From Desulforegulaceae bacterium (lineage in GTDB: Bacteria > Desulfobacterota > Desulfobacteria > Desulfobacterales > JACKCP01): DNA of 64,000 nucleotides. Position numbers and translations under genes: made by a program. Positions 54,655 to 62,289 of this stretch are shown here, piece by piece. How positions within the stretch are numbered: the stretch's first letter is position 1; every line of letters starts with the position of its first letter. The notes below the pieces were generated by a model. The model did no database searches. It was not told the origin of the DNA and saw only the letters and a list, made by a program, of their open reading frames with translations. Location: assembly GCA_034006035.1 (NCBI GenBank), contig JAVETN010000007.1, positions 1-64,000 on the forward strand, in the 5' to 3' direction.

Positions 54655-54760
54655 TGATAAAAACCAGAATTTAGAATTTAATCTTGGTGTTTCTATAGTA
54701 TAAGTTCAAGATATTGGGATAAGTTAAAATTCGCAAGCATTTTATTTTTAGGAGGATCTT

Positions 54761-55450
54761 ATGGGTGACAATAACAGGTTTGATCCCCGGATTGAAGAAA
54801 ACTATTATGGTGAAGAATCAGTGTCTGTAAAAAAAAGCATCAAAAATTTAAAGGAAGATGATAGGATGAAAAAAATTTTAAAAAGAGCAGACTTTCCATT
54901 TTTTCTGCTTGGCGGTTTTGTTTTGATTTTGCTTATTTTTATTCTTGTGAAATTGCCCGGTGAAAACAATCTAGGCAGTGGCAGCTCTATTCCTAAAGGG
55001 GACAGTGTAAAAGAACTTAAACAAACTCTTGCGGATATAAAAAGTGAAGTTATTGAAATAAGATATAATTTTTCAAGTTCTGCTTCATCGCCAAAAGACG
55101 AGCTTTCAAGTTTTTTAAATGAAATTGACAGAAAAATTGATCAAAGATTTTTTGTAATTGAAAAAAAGATTGACGATCTAAAAGATTTGGTGGAAAAAAA
55201 CAAAACAGTTTTAAATATCCCATCTCCAAAAGAATCTTCAGTTAAAGACAAAAAGCCTCTTTCTTTAAAAAAAGATGAAAGTTCTATAAAAGTGGAGAAT
55301 GTAAAAAAAGTTTACCACTCTGTAAAAAAAGGTGATACCTTGTACGGTATTTCACGAAAATACAAAGTAAGTGTTGAGGAAATAAAAAAAATAAATAAGA
55401 TGAAAAACAATTCTATCCAGCCAGGAGACAAGTTGCTTATTAAAAATTAA
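54761..55450 (+). CDS. Membrane-anchored LysM-domain protein
   Basis: A 229-residue protein. The first 40 residues are cytosolic and charged, followed by one membrane helix (about 45-65, FFLLGGFVLILLIFILVKL), a coiled-coil/helical stretch (about 85-150), a Lys/Ser-rich linker and a C-terminal LysM domain (about 183-228: VYHSVKKGDTLYGISRKYKV and QPGDKLLIKN) that binds peptidoglycan. It would tie the inner membrane to the cell wall. Ribosome binding site AGGAGG. Followed by a strong terminator. Confidence 0.88.
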   Translation: MGDNNRFDPRIEENYYGEESVSVKKSIKNLKEDDRMKKILKRADFPFFLLGGFVLILLIFILVKLPGENNLGSGSSIPKGDSVKELKQTLADIKSEVIEIRYNFSSSASSPKDELSSFLNEIDRKIDQRFFVIEKKIDDLKDLVEKNKTVLNIPSPKESSVKDKKPLSLKKDESSIKVENVKKVYHSVKKGDTLYGISRKYKVSVEEIKKINKMKNNSIQPGDKLLIKN

Positions 55451-55462
55451 GGTTTAGTTCTT

Positions 55463-55512
55463 AAGCCTGAATTAAGCAAAATTAGGAAGTTTTGCTTAAT
55501 TCAGGCTTTTTT
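55463..55512 (+). terminator. Terminator after the LysM gene
   Basis: A perfect 19-bp stem, 55463-55481 with 55490-55508 (core GCCTGAATTAAGC), 8-nt loop and a T-run. Confidence 0.92.
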
Positions 55513-55606
55513 AGTTAGTTGATATCACTGGGATAAGTTCAAAAAATGTTTTTTTGAAGTTTTTTGAAATATCTTAATTTAAAAACATAAAGTACTTTAT
55601 TTTAAA

Positions 55607-56332
55607 TTAGAGCATATCGGCGAAAACATGGGGAAATCTCAGTTGAATTATTTTTTTCTTTACAGTTTTTCTATCATATTCAACAGATCTCAGCTCAATT
55701 TCCATTTTTTTTTTGTTGAGTATTAAATATTTGGCTTTTTTATCTCCATCCCTTGGCTGGCCTATGCTTCCTGAATTTATTATATATCTTTTATTTCTAT
55801 CTAGAACTGTAAACTTTTTAATCTGCGATTTGATTATATTGTTGTTTTCCAGGCATATGATTCCAAGTTTGTGGGTGTGTCCTATAAAACAAAGATGTTC
55901 GGGATAGTTGGAGAAAAGTTTTTTTAAACCGGAAGGCGAAAATTCAAAGATATATCTTAAAACTTTATCCGGAGGAGCACCGTGGACAAAAAGAATATTG
56001 TTTTTTACAAGGTTTTGAGGGTATTCTGAAATTTCTTCAACTGAGTTTTTAGTTAGAATATTTTCTGTAATATCAAGAGCTTCCCGAGATAGAGGATTGA
56101 ACCATTTTTTTATTTCAGGTTTTAAAATCCCAAGTTCGTGGTTTCCAAGAACCGAAGGAATTGATCTTAATTTAAGTGAACTTATTACCTGATTTGGTTC
56201 AGGGCCATAGCCAATATTGTCCCCAAGACTCACAGCTTCAGATACGTTTTGTATTTCCATATCTTCAAACACAGCTTTTAAAGCATCATAATTTCCATGG
56301 ATGTCTGATAGTATCGCTATTTTATCAGTCAA
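55607..56332 (-). CDS. Metallophosphoesterase (calcineurin-like)
   Basis: A 241-residue phosphoesterase with the full set of metal-binding motifs: ILSDIHGNYDAL (D-x-H), SLGDNIGYGPEP (GD), LGNHELG (GNH), VHGAPP and CFIGHTHKLG (GHxH). It belongs to the YfcE/Apaf-like bacterial group of small phosphodiesterases. Start codon is TTG, with AAGGTGA 4 nt upstream. The substrate is unknown. Confidence 0.88.
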   Translation of the reverse strand: MTDKIAILSDIHGNYDALKAVFEDMEIQNVSEAVSLGDNIGYGPEPNQVISSLKLRSIPSVLGNHELGILKPEIKKWFNPLSREALDITENILTKNSVEEISEYPQNLVKNNILFVHGAPPDKVLRYIFEFSPSGLKKLFSNYPEHLCFIGHTHKLGIICLENNNIIKSQIKKFTVLDRNKRYIINSGSIGQPRDGDKKAKYLILNKKKMEIELRSVEYDRKTVKKKIIQLRFPHVFADML

Positions 56333-56486
56333 ATCATCACCTTTTGAATTTTTTATTTAAACAAATATTTTTTATTTGTATCAGAAAAATTAGAAACAGG
56401 TTACTCTTATTGAAAATATAGATATTAAAATAAAATTTGAAATATACAGTTTTATAGCATTAACAAGGTTCTTTGGAAAAAAGTGC

Positions 56487-56515
56487 TTGATTGAAAAAAA
56501 CAAATTTGATATTCT
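56487..56515 (+). promoter_or_regulatory. Candidate promoter of the PHA operon
   Basis: TTGATT (56487-56492), 17-nt spacer, TATTCT (56510-56515); 5 and 4 of 6 matches. It would give a leader of about 190 nt. The remaining part of 56333-56713 has no gene that I can see. Confidence 0.35.
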
Positions 56516-56713
56516 ATTGAAAATTCACATAATTCATATACTTCATAAAGATTTTAACACAAGAAATAATTTAACCAAAACTAAAATTAAATAAGTTTGG
56601 CTTAATATTTGCAATTATATTTTTTTTAGATCTTGGAGTTGAAATTCCTCATTTGAGTAATATTGTTACTAAAAGAAGATAATAGAGAAAAAACTGAAGA
56701 TAAAAGGAGCGAA

Positions 56714-57568
56714 ATGTTTGAAAGCTGGGTTAATCTTTCAGAGCAGTTTTTTGATGATTTGTCTAAGACCTGGAATAAAGGAGAGCTTAATTCCTTTAAT
56801 CATGAAGAATTTGAAAAATCAATGGAACAGGTTAACTCCACGTGGGTTTTGGCGATTAAATCCTGGGAGTCTTTTTTAGGTTCACTAAAAAATCCTGATG
56901 AAACTTTTTTGTCAGAAAAGTCAATGGAAGAAAGGCGAAAAGCCTTGGAGGCCATAATGAATTCAATGTCAGAAACTTTTAAGATTTTTCAGGAAAAAAG
57001 CAAAGAGCAGTTCGAGGGTTTAAAAAATAATTTCACAGCTTTTGATTTTACTAAAATTGATAAAGGGCTTTTTAAAAAATGGGAAAGCTTTTATGAAAAA
57101 GAACTTTCAAGAATTCTTGGAATGCCCCAGGTTGGCTTAGGAAGAGAATATAATGAAAAAATTGCAACAGCATTAGACAAGTTTAATCTGTTTAACTCAG
57201 CTGTTATTGAGTTTCTTTATTTTCTTTATCTTCCCATGGAAAAAACTTTTATATTCATGCAAAAAGATCTGGAAAAAATGATGGCAGAGGGGAAACTCCC
57301 TGAAAATTCCGAGGAATATTATAATATCTGGCTTAAAAAGCTTGAAGCTAATTATATGTCAATGTTTCATTCCAGTGAGTATGTTTCTGTTATGGCTAAA
57401 ACTCTTGAAAATATGGCTCAGTTCAAGTCAGCTCGTGATGCTGTGCTTGAAGATTTCCTTTCGACTTTACCTATTCCTACAAAATCAGAACTTGATGAAT
57501 TGTACAAGGAAATCTCTGAGCTTAAAAGAACAGTAAAAAAGTTGGAAAAAAAAGCGAAAAACAATTAG
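56714..57568 (+). CDS. phaE: Class III PHA synthase subunit PhaE
   Basis: A 284-residue helical protein. It partners PhaC in class III polyhydroxyalkanoate synthases and stimulates its activity. The C-terminal hallmark PTKSELDELYKEISELKRTV is present, followed by a Lys-rich coiled coil. The start at ATG 56714 (MFESWVNLSEQ) has AAAAGGAG 6 nt upstream; an earlier TTG is unlikely. It lies 16 nt before phaC. Confidence 0.9.
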   Translation: MFESWVNLSEQFFDDLSKTWNKGELNSFNHEEFEKSMEQVNSTWVLAIKSWESFLGSLKNPDETFLSEKSMEERRKALEAIMNSMSETFKIFQEKSKEQFEGLKNNFTAFDFTKIDKGLFKKWESFYEKELSRILGMPQVGLGREYNEKIATALDKFNLFNSAVIEFLYFLYLPMEKTFIFMQKDLEKMMAEGKLPENSEEYYNIWLKKLEANYMSMFHSSEYVSVMAKTLENMAQFKSARDAVLEDFLSTLPIPTKSELDELYKEISELKRTVKKLEKKAKNN

Positions 57569-57584
57569 ATCAACGGGGGTAGCA

Positions 57585-58724
57585 ATGGTTGGAATGTCGC
57601 AGGTAACTGATAATTTTTTAAAAGATGTTGCAAAGAATGCATCCAAAGTTAATTCATATCTTAATGATGCATATGATGTTTTAACAAGTGAACTTAATGA
57701 CGGAATAGCTCAAACACCCTATGAAATAGTTCATCAGGAAGATCGGGTAAAGCTTAAATACTACAAATCAAACTCAACGGAGAAAAAGAGAAAAACTCCT
57801 CTTCTTATTGTTTACGCCCTGATCAACAGAGAAACAATGCTTGATCTTCAGCCGGGAAGAAGTGTTGTTGAAAAGTTTTTAAATGATGGAGTGGATGTAT
57901 ACATGATTGAGTGGGGATATCCATCAACCAAAGATAAATATCTTACCATTGATGACCATGTAAATGGATATATCGATAATATGGTAGATTTTATAAGAAA
58001 AAGAGAGAATTCAAAAAAAGTAAATCTTATGGGAATTTGCATGGGTGGAACTTTTTGTACCATATATTCAGCTCTTCATCCTGAAAAAGTTAAAAATCTT
58101 GTTCTTACAGTTACTCCCACAAGCTTTGATACCAATGAAGGTCTTTTGCATGTGTGGATGAATAAAATTGATGTGGACAAAGTGGTTGAGGGATTTGGAA
58201 ATATTCCCGGCGATATAATGAATTTTGGGTTTCTTCTCCTAAATCCGGCAAGGTTAATGATAGATAAATATAAAGGTTTTTTACACAATATTGATAATAA
58301 ATCATTTCTTGAGAACTTTGTAAGAATGGAGAAATGGATTTATGACAGTCCTGATTTACCCGGAGAAACCTTTAGGCAGTTTATTAAGGATTTTTATCAG
58401 AAAAATCTTCTCATAAAAAATGAACTTGTCATAGGCGGTGAAAAAGTGGATCTTAAGAAAATCACAATGCCGGTATTAAATATTTATGGAAAGTTTGATC
58501 ATCTTGTTCCTCCTTCTGCTTCAGATAAGATTACATCTGTGATTGGAAGTAAGGATACAGAAGATCTTTGTCTTGAAACAGGACATATAGGAATTTATGT
58601 AAGTTCAAGATATCAAAAAGAATTTGCACCAAAAATTTCTTCCTGGCTCCTTGAAAGAGATCTTGAAGAAAAAACAACGGCAAAAAATAAGCAGGGAAAA
58701 AAAGCAGAAAGTGAAGCAGCATAA
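57585..58724 (+). CDS. phaC: Class III PHA synthase subunit PhaC
   Basis: A 379-residue alpha/beta-hydrolase-fold enzyme that polymerises (R)-3-hydroxyacyl-CoA into polyester on the granule surface. The lipase-like box has Cys in place of Ser: LMGICMGGTF with Cys152. The remaining triad is Asp305 (YGKFDHLVPP) and His334 (ETGHIGIYVS). The short length, about 40 kDa, and the PhaE partner mark class III. A Lys/Ala-rich tail follows the fold. Ribosome binding site GGGGGT. Confidence 0.96.
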   Translation: MVGMSQVTDNFLKDVAKNASKVNSYLNDAYDVLTSELNDGIAQTPYEIVHQEDRVKLKYYKSNSTEKKRKTPLLIVYALINRETMLDLQPGRSVVEKFLNDGVDVYMIEWGYPSTKDKYLTIDDHVNGYIDNMVDFIRKRENSKKVNLMGICMGGTFCTIYSALHPEKVKNLVLTVTPTSFDTNEGLLHVWMNKIDVDKVVEGFGNIPGDIMNFGFLLLNPARLMIDKYKGFLHNIDNKSFLENFVRMEKWIYDSPDLPGETFRQFIKDFYQKNLLIKNELVIGGEKVDLKKITMPVLNIYGKFDHLVPPSASDKITSVIGSKDTEDLCLETGHIGIYVSSRYQKEFAPKISSWLLERDLEEKTTAKNKQGKKAESEAA

Positions 58725-58763
58725 AATAAAAGCTGAAATATTAAACAACTAGAAGAGGTATAG

Positions 58764-59186
58764 ATGGAAACTGGCAAAACTGTATCACAAATGAAAATAG
58801 GCGATTCTGCTGAATTTACAAAAACGGTGACAGAATTTGATATATATCAGTTTGCGGGTATAACAGGGGATTTTAACCCAGCCCATGTAAACGAAGAATA
58901 TGCAAAAAATACAATGTTTAAAACAAGAATTGCCCATGGAATGCTCAGTGCTGGATTTATATCTACAGTGCTTGGAACAAAGCTTCCCGGACCCGGTGTA
59001 ATTTATCTCAAACAAGATATTGTTTTTCTTGCACCTGTAAAAATAGGCGATACTGTTACAGCAAGGGTTGAAGTTAAAGAGTTAATTCCTGAGAAAAACA
59101 GGGTTGTCTTAAGAACTCAGTGTATAAATCAGGATGGAAAAGAATTGATTGATGGTGAGGCTGTAATGATGCCTCCTAAAAAATAG
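58764..59186 (+). CDS. phaJ: MaoC-like (R)-specific enoyl-CoA hydratase
   Basis: A 140-residue hot-dog-fold hydratase. The catalytic Asp and His are in AGITGDFNPAHVNEEYA (D-x5-H), followed by RIAHGMLSAGFIS and the strand IYLKQDIVFLAPVKIGDTVT. Such PhaJ-type enzymes turn enoyl-CoA into (R)-3-hydroxyacyl-CoA, the substrate of PhaC. It lies 39 nt after phaC and ends in a shared terminator, which supports that role; other MaoC roles are possible. Confidence 0.88.
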   Translation: METGKTVSQMKIGDSAEFTKTVTEFDIYQFAGITGDFNPAHVNEEYAKNTMFKTRIAHGMLSAGFISTVLGTKLPGPGVIYLKQDIVFLAPVKIGDTVTARVEVKELIPEKNRVVLRTQCINQDGKELIDGEAVMMPPKK

Positions 59187-59217
59187 TAGAAGTTTTTTAA
59201 ATTTATTTAAATAATAT

Positions 59218-59265
59218 AAAGCATCATCTGGATTTTAGAGCTTTTCCAGATGATGCTTTTTTTGT
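59218..59265. terminator. Terminator after the PHA operon (bidirectional)
   Basis: A perfect 15-bp stem, 59218-59232 with 59245-59259 (core GCATCATCTGGA), followed by T6 on the plus strand and A/T on the other. It lies between two convergent transcripts. Confidence 0.9.
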
Positions 59266-59266
59266 T

Positions 59267-61990
59267 TTACTTATTCTTTTTTTTTGCCTTAATTTCAGCC
59301 TGAGCTGCTGAAAGTCTTGCTATGGGCAGTCTGAATGGTGAGCAGCTTACATAGTCGAGTCCTTTTTCAAAACAATACTCAACTGAATCAGGATCACCTC
59401 CATGTTCTCCGCATATTCCTATTTTAAGACCGGGTCTTGCCTGTCTTCCTCTTTCAACAGCATAGGTTATCAGTTGTCCAACCCCTTTTTTATCAATGGT
59501 CTGAAAAGGGTCGTCTTCAATTATTTCATAATCAAGATATTGACCCATGAAAACATCTGAATCATCTCTGCTGAATCCATAGGTCATCTGGGTAAGGTCA
59601 TTGGTTCCAAAAGAAAAGAATTCTGCAATTTCAGCCATTTCATGGGCAAGCAGAGCCGCTCTTGGAATTTCTATCATTGTTCCAAAGGAGTAGTTGATTT
59701 TCTCCAGCTTGAACGCTTCCTTAACCTGGGCATAAACTCTATCAGTAATTTCTTTTGCAATTATAAGTTCTTTGGCGTCGCAAGTTACGGGCACCATAAT
59801 TTCAGGCTTTGGATCTTTTCCTTCTTTAATCATTTCTGCTGCAGCTTCAAGTATTCCTCTTACCTGCATTTCTGTAATTTCAGGAAAAGTAATTCCGAGT
59901 CTAAAGCCTCTATGTCCCATCATGGGATTGCTTTCCTTGAGTCCTTCACCCCTTTTTACAACTTCTGATACATCTATATTCAAAGCTTTAGCAACTTCTT
60001 CCTGCTGTTCTTTTGAATGGGGAACAAATTCATGCAAGGGAGGATCAAGAAGCCTAATTGTTACTGGAAGTCCGTTCATTACTTCCATGGTTTCCTTAAG
60101 GTTTGATTTGACAAAAGGAGCAAGCTCATCAAGAGCCAGTCGTCTTTCATCTTCATTGGAGCTTAGAATCATTTTTCTTAAAAGGAAAAGAGGTTCTTCC
60201 GAGTTTTCTCCGTAGAACATATGTTCTGTTCTAAAAAGACCTATGCCTTCTGCACCAAGTTCAAGGGAAGCTTTTGCATCTTTTGTAGTTTCAGCATTAG
60301 ATCTTACACCCATTGTTCTGAATTTATCTACTATTGACATAAATTTTTGAAAATTGGGGTTCTCTGTAGCATCGAGCATGGGGAGAGTTCCTTCATAAAC
60401 AAGACCTCTGGTACCGTTTAATGTAAAGGTATCTCCTTCTTTATATATTTTTGAGCCGATTTTAAGTTCTTTTTTTGCAGAGTTTATTTGAAGCATTGAA
60501 GCACCTACTATACAGCATTTGCCCCAGCCCCTTGCAACAAGAGCCGCATGACTTGTCATTCCGCCTTTTCCTGTAAGAATTGCATTGGCAGCTCTCATTC
60601 CCTCAACATCTTCGGGGTTTGTTTCCTCCCTTAAAAGAATGACTTCTTTTCCTTCTTTGTACCATTTGACTGCGTCTTCAGCAGTAAAAACAATTTGCCC
60701 TATTGCACCGCCGGGGCCTGCAGGAAGCCCTTTTGCAACTGGATTTGTTTTAGCTTCAGCTGAAGGATCCACTATGGGATGAAGGAGTTCGTCAAGCTGG
60801 GCAGGTTTTAATCTTGTAACACAGGTTTCTTCATTAATTATGCCTTCGGCAAGCATTTCCATTGCCATATTAAGTGCTGCAGCTCCGGTTCTTTTGCCGA
60901 TTCTGCACTGAAGCATGAAAAGTTTATTTTCCTGGATAGTAAATTCTATGTCCAGCATGTCCTTATAATGCTTTTCAAGGGTATTTCTTATCTCGTAAAG
61001 CTCTTCATAAACTTTTGGCATCTGCTGCTGAAGAGAAACAAGGTGCTTGTTTTGATCATTTTTGGTGTCATCATTTAATGGGTTGGGAGTTCTGTATCCG
61101 GCAACAACATCTTCGCCTTGTGCATTTACAAGCCACTCACCATAAAATTTGTTTTCACCTGTTGCTGGGTTTCTTGTGAAGGCAACCCCTGTTGCAGATG
61201 TTTCGCCCATATTTCCATAAACCATACTCATTACTGTACAGGCTGTTCCCCATTCATCTGGGATACCTTCAATTCTTCTGTATGAATTGGCTTTTTTTCC
61301 AAACCAGCTTTTAAATACTGCTCCAATTGAACCCCAAAGCTGTTTTTTGGGATCATCAGGAAATGGAGTGCCAAAGGTGTCAAGGATTTTTTTCTTGAAT
61401 TCCTCGCAAAGAAACTTCAGATCTTCTACTTTCAGATCTGTGTCATTTTCATATTCTTTTTCAAATTTTAGGTCGTCCATCATATTTTCAAGCTGAACTC
61501 TTATTTCCTGTCCATCAACAGGAACTATTTCTTCAGCTTTTTCCATCACAACATCGGAATACATCATGATAAGACGTCTATAAGCATCATATACAAACCA
61601 CTCATTGCCTGTTTTTTTAATAAGGCCCGGGATAGTTGCAGGACAAAGACCAACATTTAAAACGGTTTCCATCATTCCCGGCATGGACTGCCTTGCTCCA
61701 GATCTGCATGAAACAAGTAAAGGAGAGTCTGGATCTCCATATTTCATCTCCATTATTGATTCTACTTCTTTCAAAGCAGTTTCAACTTCCTGGACAAGAG
61801 AATCAGGGTATTTGCCGCCGTTTTTAAAGTATTCATTGCAAAAATCTGTTGTAATTGTGAAACCTGGAGGAACAGGCAAGCCCAAAGTTGCCATTTCAGC
61901 CAGGTTTGCACCTTTTCCGCCAAGAAGATTTGCCTGGGCGGCATTTCCTTCAGCTATGCCGTTGCCGAAGGTATAAACAAATTTTGTCAT
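59267..61990 (-). CDS. ppdK: Pyruvate phosphate dikinase
   Basis: A 907-residue cytosolic enzyme that interconverts pyruvate, ATP and Pi with PEP, AMP and PPi. The N-terminal ATP-grasp part begins KFVYTFGNGIAEGNAAQANL and LGGKGANLAEMA. The phospho-His domain has TGKGGMTSHAALVARGWGKC with the catalytic His. The C-terminal PEP barrel ends in ICGEHGGDPDSVEYCFEKGL and DYVSCSPFRLPIARLSAAQA. The length is typical. Ribosome binding site AAGGAAGGGG. In anaerobes it serves gluconeogenesis or PPi-linked glycolysis; which one here is not shown. Confidence 0.98.
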   Translation of the reverse strand: MTKFVYTFGNGIAEGNAAQANLLGGKGANLAEMATLGLPVPPGFTITTDFCNEYFKNGGKYPDSLVQEVETALKEVESIMEMKYGDPDSPLLVSCRSGARQSMPGMMETVLNVGLCPATIPGLIKKTGNEWFVYDAYRRLIMMYSDVVMEKAEEIVPVDGQEIRVQLENMMDDLKFEKEYENDTDLKVEDLKFLCEEFKKKILDTFGTPFPDDPKKQLWGSIGAVFKSWFGKKANSYRRIEGIPDEWGTACTVMSMVYGNMGETSATGVAFTRNPATGENKFYGEWLVNAQGEDVVAGYRTPNPLNDDTKNDQNKHLVSLQQQMPKVYEELYEIRNTLEKHYKDMLDIEFTIQENKLFMLQCRIGKRTGAAALNMAMEMLAEGIINEETCVTRLKPAQLDELLHPIVDPSAEAKTNPVAKGLPAGPGGAIGQIVFTAEDAVKWYKEGKEVILLREETNPEDVEGMRAANAILTGKGGMTSHAALVARGWGKCCIVGASMLQINSAKKELKIGSKIYKEGDTFTLNGTRGLVYEGTLPMLDATENPNFQKFMSIVDKFRTMGVRSNAETTKDAKASLELGAEGIGLFRTEHMFYGENSEEPLFLLRKMILSSNEDERRLALDELAPFVKSNLKETMEVMNGLPVTIRLLDPPLHEFVPHSKEQQEEVAKALNIDVSEVVKRGEGLKESNPMMGHRGFRLGITFPEITEMQVRGILEAAAEMIKEGKDPKPEIMVPVTCDAKELIIAKEITDRVYAQVKEAFKLEKINYSFGTMIEIPRAALLAHEMAEIAEFFSFGTNDLTQMTYGFSRDDSDVFMGQYLDYEIIEDDPFQTIDKKGVGQLITYAVERGRQARPGLKIGICGEHGGDPDSVEYCFEKGLDYVSCSPFRLPIARLSAAQAEIKAKKKNK

Positions 61991-62289
61991 TCTATCCCCT
62001 TCCTTTCAACTCTTTATTATAAAATATATTGAGATTTAAAAAACTTTTACCATTTTTACTTGTCTTTAGCATTGTGTAATAATATTTAAAATCAAAAGTG
62101 CAAAATGTTTTTTGATTTAAAATATAAATATTATTAAAAAAAAGATGTTTGTTCAAGGTATTCATCAGATAAAAAAAATATATAATTTAATATCTTAGAC
62201 AGATTATTTGTTTTGGATAACTATGGATTTTTAGAATATAAGTCAAGAAAAATATTTAGGTCTATCAAGGACCAAGGAGTATAAATAAA

